Positions 31,962 to 42,769 of a DNA stretch of 64,000 nt are shown in pieces. A program made the position numbers and the translations under genes. Location: NCBI RefSeq assembly GCF_016545825.1, contig NC_052614.1, positions 1,836,630 through 1,900,629 of the forward strand, written 5' to 3'. The stretch comes from Eucalyptus grandis. Its lineage: Eukaryota > Streptophyta > Magnoliopsida > Myrtales > Myrtaceae. The notes below the pieces were generated by a model. The model ran no database searches and was not told where the DNA came from. It saw only the letters and a list, made by a program, of their open reading frames with translations. The number at the start of each line of letters is the position of its first letter. Within the stretch, counting starts at the first letter, position 1.

Positions 31962-32527
31962 CATTTGGTTCCTTTAATGGAGCAATTTTATTGCCACTTT
32001 TCAGTTGTCGCAGAGAAAAGGTACTCTATGTAAAGGCGTTTAATGGGCGAGCTAGGAGAGTGGAGAAGTATGAAATTTATCGTTTGCTTTTTCTCCTTTC
32101 CTGTCTTTTCTGTTCTTCCTTGTCATATCGAATTTAGTTTGACCTCAATATGAGATGTTTATCTTTAGTGACATATCATTGAAGTCCAAATGCAATGAGT
32201 TTATTAGTCGTCTTACACACACAACGGCATGCTTAACAAGTTTAAGATATTAATTCCTTTTACATGCACAAAAATATAACCAAACGTTTTATTTACACGT
32301 CTAAAATGTATTTAAGCATGTGATATCCACCAGCATAAATATTAAGTTGTTCAATTAAACCAGTCTACGATTGTGATAAAAGCATTGAAAGGCTCAATCC
32401 GTGACCACCTGTGTACTTTGCGCATTTAAACATGTTCCCCTTCCCCTTCATGACACAATATTGATTAAGTTTCAACCAAGCACGCTTACTTTGATGCCAA
32501 TGTAAATGCATCATGTCAAAAAGTGCC
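31962..32527. repeat. Segmental duplication, copy b (copy a at 15519-15955)
   Basis: Partner of 15519-15955; see that entry. It follows directly on the end of WRAP53-like copy 2 and ends at 'catcatgtcaaaaagtgcc', where copy a turns into an F-box leader. Confidence 0.85.
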
Positions 32528-33104
32528 GGCCTCAGTTGGAGTGATGCGACTACAAAGTATGGTCGGAGGTTGAGAGGGCTCCGTGGCAAGTGCGGAGATA
32601 TGCGTGATAGAGTCAATGGTGGAAAGAGAATTGGGAAGATATGAAATTAGGGATATTTTTATCTTACTATGTTGTTGAACTTGCATCTATATTTTAGTTT
32701 GAGAGAAAGAAATGTTGAGTGGGTTACTTATTGCATAGCATAAATTTTGTCAATTACTTAAGTTTAATTTTAATCCTCCCAATTTATTTTAACAATTGGG
32801 ATCATCTACGCTTAAATGGGTCATAAAACGCTGTTATGATGAATTTTTAAAAAACAAAAGAAAGAAAAAGAAAAAAGATAATAATTTAAAATAGAACTAT
32901 ATAAATAAAAAGGGCCAAGTGACGTTCATTGTTCTTTGCCTTTGTCTTGCTCAGCTCACAAGTCCTCGGCTGATAATAATTTAAAATAAAACTACATAAT
33001 TTTGTTGAGTATAGACCATATAGGTTGGTCATGGAGCAAAGTTATGACGAAGATTAAAAAGAAAAGAAAAAATATATTATTTTTAAATAAAACGATATAA
33101 AGTA
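32528..33104. other. AT-rich spacer
   Basis: No gene. A phrase 'gataataatttaaaataraactayata' occurs at about 32876 and 32969, and a weaker version near 33075, suggesting a small local repeat of about 95 bp. Confidence 0.45.
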
Positions 33105-33171
33105 AAGGGGCCGCACCGAAGAAGCCCTAGAATTTCAATTTTCATGGCAAAACCCTCCGAGCGCCGGAGGA
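33105..33171 (+). pseudogene. F-box gene 5' leader fragment
   Basis: The phrase 'agccctagaatttcaattttcatggcaa' followed by 'ccctccgagcgccgg' closely resembles the ATG region of the F-box copies at 9447 and 14085 ('aaccctagaatttcaaatcatggc'). The similarity stops at 33171, where the CGGTT-rich element begins. This looks like the start of a further F-box copy lost by insertion or deletion. Very short, so moderate confidence. Confidence 0.5.
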
Positions 33172-35113
33172 TAGGATTGTCAGGACCGAATCGAAAATAG
33201 AACCGAATTGAAAAATTCGATTTTGATTTTCGATTCGATTTTTATAAAAAGTTAATATTTTTTTATTGGTTCGGTTTTTAATAATTAATCGAACCGAACT
33301 GAACCACAAACCGGTGAATTCGGTTTTTCTCTCCCGACTCCCGTCTCCTCTCCTCTCGTGTCTCGTCTTGGTCGGTTGGAGGTGCAATGGCGACGGCGAC
33401 GGCGACCCTCCGTTCCCATGTCTCCCCTCGCCCTCTTTCTTTGGTAAAGCTGCGTTTTTGGCCCTTTTTCTCGGTGCCCAGAAGCTCCGAGGGGGAAGAA
33501 AGTCGGCTCCGCTCTTCTGGGTTTTGGCTTTTGGTCGAGTCTTGGGGGCTTCGATGGTGGATGTGGTTCGACTGTCTTCATTGCGCTTCTCTTCTTCTCC
33601 TTCTTCTTCGTCTCTGACGCCGTCCTCTTCGCGCCAGCGTGGTGCCCTCTGCCCTCCTCCTCATAAGCTCCACAGGTGGTCCGATGCTTCTGCGAATTGC
33701 TCCCACGGTGGTGGCGTTGCGGGTCTTGGTTTCAGAACCCGAAAGCGATTTGCCTCTTTGAAGGTGCGATTTTTCCCTTTTCTCTTTCTGGGGAAATTCT
33801 CTCTTCTTGGAGTAAGTTATCTTGTGAGGGCTCATTTGAATGAGCTGTTTGTTGTGACGATATCTGTTTTGCACATTACCCTGGCAAGATCATGTTTCGG
33901 TTTGAATCGGATTGGTTTCTTTTTTTAGTGTTTTGGGGGACTGTTCTCTTGTGTATGATTGTCGGAGTCTGTAGCATTACATGGACTTAATGACTGACCG
34001 GCATTAATTTGGAGCAGGAAGGGCTTGTTAGGAAATGAATGAGTAGAAAGATCTCATCTTGGTTAGGATTCTCGGTGTATATCCCATATGTTGGGTCTTG
34101 CTCAATCATCCTGTACTTTGGTTGGAAATTTGGTTGCTCTGGATGGTCAAAGAAAACCAAGAAATTCCAGTAATGCATTGTCCACAGGTGCTCTGGTTTC
34201 GGTCAGTTTGTACATTGATCCTTTGAAGTGGAACAATCAGGTGATTTCCCATTTAGTGGTATCCTGAACCAATAAGAGAGAACAGCAACAGCTTAGAGCC
34301 AAAAAAATGTTTTGGAGGCATGCTGATCATGCGTTCTGCATTCTTACATACATGGGACCTTAACAATGGAATGCGAGAATAGCTTTTGCATCACTTGGTC
34401 GTGGTTCTTACTGTTAAAAGAAGTGATATTTGAACTGAGTGACCAGATTTGTTGCTTTGTGGTGATAATTCCATAATGAGCAGAGAATATGAATTGCTTC
34501 TTTGGCACAAGAATGTTTTGATGGTGTCATGGGAACTTTGTTTGTCAGAATAAACACGGTGAGTCCTGTTGATATTGGACCTGTCACTTCACTCCTGAAT
34601 ATTTCAACTGCACTTCATATAATTATAGAATCCACGCTCCACATCAGCTGCAACTGGCTTGAAGAAATGCAAAACTTCTTTATTGTGAACTGAATCTTGT
34701 TACACGGTTTAGTCCTTTTCAGTACTTGTATAAGCAGTTGGGTGGAGAATTTTCATTGATGACTGGTAGGAACTCTATGCAATGATTTCAAATATAATCC
34801 TTTTTTTCCTCTTTACTTTTGGCAATTTATGAGATGATTTTATATCTGATCTGATGAGTGTGACTGCTGTTTAACAAGTCATCTGCTCGTGAAGCTTGAA
34901 GTTGTTGGGCGTTGTTTGCTTCAATTGATATAGTCATATGACGAAATTGTTTCCAAAGTTAGTTTATAGAGCTCAAAAAGGAAAAGAGTGGTTCTTTTAC
35001 AAAATACTTGGGGGATTGCTTGGAGATTTCATTAAAAAAAAAAAAAAACCGAAAACCAAAACCAAAAACCGAAAAACCGAAAACCGAACCGAACCGAACC
35101 GTTGACACCCCTA
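33172..35113. mobile_element. Possible hAT-like non-autonomous element carrying a gene fragment
   Basis: The right end (35041-35113) reads 'aaaccgaaccgaaccgttga' followed by 'caccccta'. Its inverse, 'taggggtgtcaac', is a common start of plant hAT-type repeats. The left end (33172 on) begins 'taggattgtcaggaccgaat' and continues in the same A/CGG-rich style, so the ends are imperfect inverted repeats. I found no 8-bp target duplication, so the borders may be decayed. The interior contains a transit-peptide-like exon at 33554-33763 and about 1.2 kb without recognised domains. Confidence 0.4.
33387..33763 (+). pseudogene. First exon of a plastid-targeted-protein-like gene (fragment)
   Basis: An ATG at 33554 opens a 70-codon frame rich in Ser, Arg and small residues ('RLSSLRFSSSPSSSS', 'FRTRKRFASLK'), ending exactly at a GT donor at 33764. 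This composition is typical of chloroplast or mitochondrial transit peptides encoded by a first exon. An earlier ATG (33387, 'MATATATLRSHVSPRP') opens a different frame that also looks like a targeting peptide, so either could be the original start with a frameshift between them. No later exon is recognised up to 35040, so the mature protein cannot be identified. The flanking CGGTT-rich ends suggest capture by a transposable element. Confidence 0.45.
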
Positions 35114-35229
35114 CTTCCATTACTACTCCCTCCCTCTCTTAGGCGCGCTATGCTTGTTGAACTATTCAAAGTTCGAGATGAAACGTGGCTATATGGTTGG
35201 CAACCATCCACTGACCAAAAAAAAAAAAA

Positions 35230-35445
35230 GGAAAAAAAAAGAAAGAAGGAAAATGTCAGAAAAATTATTAAAAAATTGTAAAAATTATCCACATCAGCGA
35301 TTTTTTTTTTATCAAAATTAGTTGGATGGATTGCATTGACAAATTCTCAAAAAAATTAGAATAAAATTGATCAAATTAAAAAGTTTAGGACTAAATTGAT
35401 ACTATCACAATAAGTTAAGGCCTTTCTCAGTAATTTCCCCTAATA
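35230..35445. mobile_element. Right end of a Mutator-like element related to 2781-3708
   Basis: The sequence 'tttaggactaaattgatac', then 'tatcacaataagttaaggcc' and 'cagtaatttcccc' follows the pattern of the right TIR of the 2781-3708 element ('gcacaattacaataggttta' through 'ggtaattttcct'). No left end or target duplication was found nearby. It is a relic. Confidence 0.5.
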
Positions 35446-35790
35446 TTGTGTGTTGAACCTCTAATAGTGTCTCATTTGGCTTGAAAGGATGTCAAGCACT
35501 TTGAATAGCTAAAACTCACCTTCACTTAGGCGATGCCAAGTGGATATTGACAAGACATTTTTACCACTAAGTAGATATGAAAAGATGTAATAAGCAAACA
35601 ACAACATGTTTATATATGCATTTTCATCAATAGTTGACTGGAAGATCATATTAGAAAAGAAAATTGGTTGGTTCAACTTATATGTGAGAAATTGAGGCAC
35701 TTAATAACAAAAACCGACAGCAATAAAAATTATAAGAGATATGCAGGATTAGGAAAAAAATCAATAACACTTTTACATGATATCAGAACC
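35446..35790. other. Spacer
   Basis: AT-rich, no gene recognised; a plus-strand frame from 35668 runs through into the next feature but has coding character only from about 35880. Confidence 0.4.
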
Positions 35791-35859
35791 ATTTATTCCA
35801 GATTTTTTTTTTATAAGATCGAGAACTATGCTCACGGCGGTCTTATGTTCACTAACCAC

Positions 35860-37600
35860 ATTAATGTTCTAGTTTTTTCTATAGGACACAATGGTGTAAC
35901 CGCTTTAGCATTGCCAGCACAGTCACAATATCCCAATTTTGGAAATGCCATGGAGGTTTCAAATGATAAAAGTGCCCATCTTGCTGCACAACAGCACATA
36001 CCTATAGACCGTTGGAATGTTCCGATTTCTCCAGAAGAAAATGGTATTGCTACGGTCGAATTGCTAGTACAGTCCCATGGTATTAATTTACAATATGCAA
36101 ACGATTGATTCTTTGAGCCAAATGGAGTATACAATAATTAAAAATGTTCTCCCCTCTACAGCCCCGGTGCCTCAGAATCAAGCTTCCAATCTAGTAGTAC
36201 ACCTCCTCTATCTGAAGGCTATCAAGTGGTGGAAGATGTACATCAACCATTTCAGATGATGGTTTGAAGAACTGGCTGGCTGGTGTGTTTAGTCAAAACC
36301 CACCATATGACGAAGGTTTTGTTAGAGGTACAAAGCAAAGGTGTTAATGGCTAGCTCAATATAAAGGCGATGATGCAGTGGGGTTTCTTCATTAGGAAGA
36401 GAAGTGTCAGAATTGTGCAATTAGATGAACCACTGATTGTAGTTCAAGCTTGATTTGAATTTTCTTACTATCAATTAGGTAAGATGATTCTCTGTTTATT
36501 GTATGATGAAATCGATGGTACATTTCCTTATATGAGGGCATATTAAGTACTTATCTGTGTTTGACCTCGTCATCATTGATAAAGTTACTTGTTTATTTAT
36601 AGAACAACTTTGTTACCTTATGAAGTGACTAATTTTCTTATCAAAGAGTATCTGTCTACTTCAGATCTTTTAACATCTTTCTTCAGAAGTGCTGCGATTT
36701 TTCACATGTAAAGAATGCAACGTATACAATTCAAGGAGTGTACTTGGATTCTGCGCTCATTATGCATCGGAATTGCAACCATGCCCATCGCCCTATGTAT
36801 TAAGTCATGGCAGTTTGTTGCTTATCCACATACAATAGAGCTACTTTTCGAACACACTGTTAAGACATGATATTCTCCAATTCATTCGGACGGTTGCTGA
36901 GATGATAGCAGAAGTAAATTTTAAAATGGTCCACAACAGCTATAAGTAGAAGGCTTAGCCGAAGGTGTCTGGTGCGATAGACACAAGTTGTCTTCTCCGA
37001 CAGTCCTATCAATAGTAAAGCTTCTCCCTTAGTCGTACCTGTTCTCCTGGTCTTCTCTTCTTATTTTCTCGGTCCTCGAAGCTTTTTTTTTTTTTTTTTT
37101 TTTGGTAAAAGTAAGAATTATATTGACTTTAACCAAACTATACAAAAGGGGATTCCCGGCACCAGCAACATACACTCAAAATGACAAATAATCAGAGCGA
37201 GTGGATGGGTGCCAAGAAAGAAACAAAAAGAGGCCAAAACAGTGGCAACAAACAGCAAAAGCAGCAAGAACCAGCCAACACGGCGGCACGAACCAGCCAA
37301 AAAACAGCAACAAGTCAGCCAACCAGCGGCACCACAAAAGAAAGGAGAAAGGAGACCAGGCAGCATCCGGCAGCAACCCTCAGCAACCTTCGAAGACTGA
37401 ACTGGCCCCAACTTCGCATCTTCCTGCCAAACGCAAACGCTACCGGTCCTCGAAGCTTTTAACTGCAATTTCTCCAAAACGAGCTTGTGTAAAACGACTC
37501 CCGGAATTTCAAGTTTACATGGGATTTGCACTGGCAGTGAACCTGATAACAATCATTTATTTTGTTGGTAATGTTATGTTCCCATCTTATAATTAATGTT
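35860..37600 (+). pseudogene. Unidentified gene remnant with C-terminal hydrophobic segment (copy 1)
   Basis: Coding-like stretches lie in order on the plus strand. They are about 35880-36108 ('NFGNAMEVSND', 'RWNVPISPEENG'), 'FFEPNGVYNN' after a stop near 36106, then 'SPGASESSFQSSSTPPLSEG' (about 36160-36220) and 'NPPYDEGFVRGTKQR' (about 36300). An intron donor follows near 36480. At 37450-37596 the last exon reads 'LLTAISPKRACVKRLPEFQV' followed by a 20-residue hydrophobic helix. An acidic, Ser-rich region plus a C-terminal membrane anchor recalls membrane-tethered NAC transcription factors, but no NAC DNA-binding domain is present, so this is only a guess. Stops and the LINE insertion at 37087-37444 break it. 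A second remnant lies at 54960-57215. Confidence 0.5.
37071..37460 (-). mobile_element. LINE-like 3' fragment with ~16-bp target duplication
   Basis: A direct repeat 'ggtcctcgaagctttt' occurs at 37071-37086 and 37445-37460. Next to the left copy is a run of over 20 T, i.e. a poly-A tail when read on the minus strand, preceded by 'attcttacttttacc', a typical plant L1 3' end. The inserted segment is about 360 bp. Long frames on both strands (for example 37552-37118 minus) are fortuitous. A poly-A tail and a 10-20 bp target duplication indicate target-primed reverse transcription of a 5'-truncated LINE or a SINE. Confidence 0.88.
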
Positions 37601-38509
37601 AAATGTCACTATTTCTGCACTTGCATTGGGAAGAATACATTGAACACGTAAAGATTTGGAAGGGCTACAAATAAAGGAGGATTTAATTTTAGAGTAAATT
37701 CAACTAAGGTTCACATAAAGGTATCATCACAACAAATAATAAACCAAAGAAAAGAAGTATCACAAATGCACATGTTACATTCATACGTACTTTCTCCTGG
37801 AGATTGGCAATAATTTCAAGAGAAACAATAATACAATTAAACAATTTTAGATTCTTGAATGTACATCATTGAATTAAAAGACCCCTTGATGCTCTTTATT
37901 AAGGATACCAAGTCCATTAATGATATTGTATACAAAATCTCATGATCTAAACCTACCATCTATTTGAGGACTCCAAATATCTGAGATTGGAATATAGCCT
38001 ATGTTCTTTATTGTCACCTTGAAACCATATATCTGGCTAGTCAAATGTAGACTTCGTTAGTCAAGTACACTGCCCGAACCATTCAACCCAAAGTATAGAT
38101 AATTCAAACCAAACATTTGGTTCTCTTACACATGAAAATAATGAATATGTATAGATGAAGCAAAAGCTTGGCACTATCAAGCACGTCTCAGAGCTTACAG
38201 CAATGCCATGAAGACAGTTACCACCGGATAGAAGCCATGGCTCAGCATCTTTCGGTCAATTCTATCTAACTCAATAGATAAATAGTTACCTTTTACTCCA
38301 TCTTTCTCTTTGACAAATGCCTGCCTAGCAGAAAAGGCACATGGCAGGTATAGATTAAGACTCTCCAAGAAGGGTGGAGTCGAAGAGCTTCAGTCAGAAA
38401 GCCCACATGCATTGCTTCTCACACAGTGTCTGCAGCTTCAAGTATTAGAGGTCCACCAACAGGAGCAACACCAGCATAACCACCACAAATTCTTGAACAG
38501 ACAACCATT
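37600..38509. other. Spacer between the unidentified remnant and the APC4 copy
   Basis: AT-rich, without a gene I can support. The two neighbours converge on this stretch, which is where their 3' UTRs would have been. Confidence 0.4.
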
Positions 38510-39210
38510 CTTAATCAGAGATTTCTTCTTCATCCTCGTCCAGTATGTAGACCAGGGCCTACGTTCTCATGGCTAAAACACAAGCCACGCCTGTACTTGC
38601 CGTCGCCAAAAGAAACATTGACTTGATTTCTGTCCAGTGTTCCTTGAATATATGGCCATAACTAACGTGATGTTTAGATACCTTTGTTGGGTAAAAGTAT
38701 AAATGCAACACCTGCATTATGCTAAAACACGGGCGAGAAGCAAGCCTTGTGTGCCTAAATAGGCTATGTCATGCATGTAAACCAGGAATGCTCAACAGTA
38801 TCTTGCTATCATGATAGTATCGATCATCATGAACTTGTAAATAGTGGTTCTCAGTCAGTAACTCAAACTGCTATGCACCTACCATAAGAGAATGATTATT
38901 CTTTCTGTATTTGTCTGGCGACTATAGATTCACCCTTTTCACACTTTGTCCTCTCAATTGATTTGAAATTTAGGGAAAACCTAATATTTTAGTATTTTAC
39001 TTCTTCAACCGAAAAAATATTTTCTTTGGAGCATACTTTTGCACTTCTTCAATCTGTAGGAACAAACACGAAGTGGTCCATTAAAGGCGCACAATGTACC
39101 TATGCCAGTCACATTTACACTCTAAGAGTAGGTTCTAAGTGGACATGTAGTAAGGAGCATGGACAAGATTAATTCAATTCCAACACCCAACCAACGAGAT
39201 AAATTTGTTA

Positions 39211-39372
39211 CCAAACCCAAAGCCAACTCCAACACTTCTTCAATTTTTTTTAGGGTCCAAAATTGGTCGACACACGGTTGGAACACTTGTTAATTACAAG
39301 AAGTTGGAGTTCCAAACCCAAAGCCAACTCCAACACTTCTCCTTCAATTTTTTTTAAGGTCCAAAATTGGTC
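39211..39372. repeat. Two-copy repeat, ~58-61 bp unit
   Basis: Units 39211-39268 and 39312-39372 share 'ccaaacccaaagccaactcc' and 'ggtccaaaattggtc' almost exactly, separated by 43 unrelated bases. Both lie in an intron of the APC4 copy. Confidence 0.9.
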
Positions 39373-39874
39373 CAGACTTTTTGATAGGTTTGCTAGGTAC
39401 CAGTTGACAAGGACACCTAGTTATTGGTTAAACAGGGTTAATACCACCCTTTTGGCACGAGAGCGGCATATGACACCGTTGATTGGCATTTCCTCGAAAG
39501 TCTTGAGCAATACTATTTCTGTTCTTTCCTAGCTGGGAAATTTAACACTAGTGATGGAGGTATTTTCTAGGATTCTTGACAAGCCTTTAGGTTCCCCATC
39601 CAACATTTGCCTTCTATTAAGATTCTCAAAGCACTTCCTAAAATTTTGAAAAGAACAGAGTCAAATGGATCCACTCAACTTTCTTAAAGAGAGTTTTGGG
39701 TGGTGAAGAAGCCGAATATGCTAGGTTTTTCCTTTTGCCATCAATTTCTTAAATTGTGAATTGACATGATCGACATTCTCTTCGGGATAGAACTCGTGGA
39801 TACCATGAGTAAGAAATCAATATGCAAGCTTCGAATCCATGAGTTACCTTCAATTGGTATAACTCTCAGTTATT

Positions 39875-39945
39875 TGTACAAGTGGTTCCTGCAATATGCA
39901 CAAATGGAAGGTCACTCTTAGTTATTTGTACAAGTGGTTCCCGCA
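39875..39945. repeat. Short tandem duplication at an APC4 exon edge
   Basis: 'ttatttgtacaagtggttcc' occurs twice (about 39869 and 39923), 54 bases apart, followed by 'tgcaa' or 'cgcaa'. The duplication repeats the end of the exon in which 'GDARMMI' is read and displaces the expected continuation of that exon. Confidence 0.8.
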
Positions 39946-41230
39946 AGATCATCAAGATCATCATTCTGGCATCTCCCAAGCCTTCACAAATATCATTCAT
40001 CTTATTTAGCAACATAGCACTTTGATCTTCCTGTTTACAACAGAATGTATTAGCCACATTTGCAAATTTGGGCTTTAAAATATGATATATTGAGCTTTTA
40101 CCTCAAATAGAGCCAAATCCACAAAACAATGACCAGGAGGGATGCACAACAAGATCCTTCCAAAGGTCTTCCCTGCTTCACATTCATTCGTCACTGCCCT
40201 CACTACCGCTATACAATTTGTTACATCTACAAAAGAATTGTCAAGTATTTGGAAGGAAATAAAATCTGAAGCAAATTCAAAGTCATCCTGCAGAGCCAGA
40301 CAGAGAATGATTAGCATGAAAAAGCATTTGTACTGTGCACATGTGGATCTCTGGATAATATATGTAGTTTCAGATTAAAGGTATATATGTCATTCTAAGC
40401 ACCCCTTATCATTCTTATCCAAAAATAGTTCAACTTCATGTCTAAAATTTAGTAATTTAGTATCACTAAAGACATGATACCACACATTATGAGAGAAAGG
40501 CAAGATATTACAATGTTTGCAAACAGAAGATATCTAGAAAGGTAGAGAAATCACAAGAAAGATTGTAACCGGCATACCGGCTTCACGACTTATGAGAGCA
40601 CCCTTATGAATTGCTCAACCTTTACACGCAGCATTCCAGCATTTTCTACTGCATTATCCACCAGTGTCTCATCCAAACCAATACCTAGGTAATGAGAACA
40701 CCATCTTGAAAGACCCCTGAGCTCACCCATTCTAAAGCCAATAATTTCTACAGCAGGCTGCTAAGTAAATAACAATACTTGAGTATCTTAACCCCATATG
40801 TCAAATATCATCTCTTATTGAGAAAACTGACACACACTCGTGAGGGATAAAAATAGCATTTATCTGCTGAACCATCAAAGTTAAAAGTTTACAAAAGAAA
40901 AGGTTTTACACAATAAATGGTCAATACAAGCCATCTTCATCTTCTGCACACTGTGTTTGAACTAAACGACATACTCTAAAGTCTGACAATTAAAAGTTAT
41001 GCTGGAAAATTCATTAAAGAAATGGAGCCTAGTTTGCTATCCAATTCATGCAAGCAGGATAGAAGTTTGGAATGTTCATGCGAATTATCAAGTCCTGCCC
41101 AAAGTCGCTGTGAGAGAGAGGGGGGGCATTTATGTGATAGTTGTGAGCTGTAAGCACAATATTGATAGGAAATGCTAGTGTGTTCAAGGAGACAGCCCCT
41201 AGCCCTTCTGCTGTTAGCTTGGGTAAGGTT

Positions 41231-41330
41231 AACTTCTTTACAATATTCAAATATCAAACCGCATCTCTATCCAACAGCTTTGAGAAGGGTAACTTCTTTA
41301 CAACATTCAAATATCAAACCGCATCTCTAG
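41231..41330. repeat. 60-bp-period tandem repeat
   Basis: 'aacttctttacaatattcaa' with 'atatcaaaccgcatctcta' is repeated exactly 60 bases later (41231 and 41291), with one substitution in 39 bases. Located in the long APC4 intron. Confidence 0.95.
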
Positions 41331-41964
41331 AGGAGGTACTTGATTCACCTCCCTGCTACCAATTTACCTCTCCAACTATCAAATGTTCACACTTCAATCT
41401 AAAGCAAAGTCCCAGCTTACAAAAGAGCATTTAAACAGTAAGCCACATCTTTATTTCATAGCTTAATCTTTTTATCACTTGTCAATTTTTCCACAAAATT
41501 CTACAGCGTCGTGAATGCACATTTTGAATAGACAAAAGGAGAAAGCAGCCCTAAAGCATTGATTGGCAGTACCATGGAGTTAAAGAGAGTTCATACGCCT
41601 TGGCAAGAAAGAAATAAGCAGGCTTTTAAAAATGAGGAAAGCTCTATAGGTGCTGTAAAAGATATTTGGTTTACCACCTTATTTTTTTCACATTGTGGTG
41701 CCAGTTCTTTGGACACCAAGTTTTTTTTTTTTAATTTTTAAGGTAAACATGAGCTTATAGGTGGTAATTAGTAAATAGGAGGCATCCCCTTGGTGCTTTT
41801 TAATAGACTTACTGATCAAAAAGTAAAACAGAAGAGTATAACCTTAAAATACGTAACTAGAAACATCATTTCTCACTTTAGTAGTAATCAAGAAAAATAT
41901 GCAGCATGCACATGAGAGTCACAGTACCCAGGAGAAGCACAAGATCTGATCTAATTAACAACAG

Positions 41965-42055
41965 CCCTATAGTGTGCATGTACATGTGTGCACACCTGTG
42001 TAAGCACACGATCACATGCATGTGCACGCCGAAGCACATGTTCACAACACACAAA
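41965..42055. repeat. Imperfect (CA/TG) alternating tract
   Basis: About 90 bases of mostly alternating purine-pyrimidine sequence ('gtgtgcatgtacatgtgtgc', 'cacatgcatgtgcac', 'cacatgttcacaacacac'). It probably arose from a degenerated CA/TG microsatellite. Such tracts can adopt left-handed DNA. Confidence 0.8.
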
Positions 42056-42269
42056 AAAGCCCATAGAGATGGAGAGAGATCTGGCAGGGGAATAAACTAG
42101 CAATATATTTTCTCTAGATAACAAAGGATTTTGTTGAGAGAAAAAGTTCCAGTACATCAATATATAAGATAACAAAACAAAAGAAAAACAAACAAAAATG
42201 AAGCATTAGAAGTACAGAATCAGAACATGATTCTGAAAGCCGGTTAAAAGGTACCAACACGGAAGCAAC

Positions 42270-42660
42270 CAAAGATTCCAAACCCTACATTTTGTTGCTT
42301 TCTTTCCTAAGGCATCCCATGAGACAAAGGTGCGGCACTTAAGAACTTCTTAGAAATTGATCCTCCTAATTAGGCATGCCAACGGTTAAGAAACTGGATG
42401 GCATGTTTTGGCAAGAACCAAACCACCTTAGACAAGCCAAAGATTTGATGTAAAAGCTTGGAAGCAAAGTCAGAAAGAAGAAATAGATGATCAACATTTT
42501 CCTTTAAAAGTTTTCACACAACTCCATTCTATGAAAAAGCAAACTCCGTTTCCTGAGATTCTCAATTGTAAGAATCTCATTCCAATTTGGTGTGCATTTA
42601 TTACGAAACTTACACTCCCAAGTAATAGAATTTGATTCTCACATATTGGCGTTGTATGTG
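42270..42660 (-). mobile_element. LINE reverse-transcriptase C-terminal (zf-RVT) fragment, minus strand
   Basis: Reading the minus strand with frame changes gives 'CKFRNKCTPNWNEILTIENL', 'KENVDHLFLLSDFASKLLHQ' and 'FLNRWHA'. This is the zinc-binding region near the end of plant LINE polyproteins, where 'DHLFLHC' is typical. It lies inside the APC4 4.1-kb intron next to a second LINE piece of opposite orientation. Decayed and truncated. Confidence 0.6.
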
Positions 42661-42769
42661 TAAGCATTTGGGTGAAATGTCAAGGAACAAGGAAGCTTTG
42701 GTTGCAGATTGTTATCATTTAAACAACGAAATGATCATTTGCGACATTGACTTTGTGGGCCAAGCCCAA

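Noticed and set aside
33266..33928. 220-codon plus-strand frame
   Set aside because: It begins in the repeat end and reads through a probable splice donor at 33764; only the part from 33554 looks like real coding sequence.
35113..35300. Continuation of the F-box copy whose leader lies at 33105-33171
   Set aside because: After the right end of the CGGTT-rich element I find no F-box residues in any frame, so a simple insertion into an F-box gene is not demonstrated.
37118..37552. 144-codon minus-strand frame with hydrophobic translation
   Set aside because: Lies in a LINE-like insertion and crosses its border into host sequence, so it cannot be one gene.
39211..39372. Possible CRISPR-like or satellite array
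   Set aside because: Only two units with unequal structure, in plant intron DNA; no array.
41951..42175. 74-codon minus-strand frame with Cys/His-rich translation
   Set aside because: Arises from the CA/TG alternating tract; apparent Cys-His pattern is a repeat artefact.
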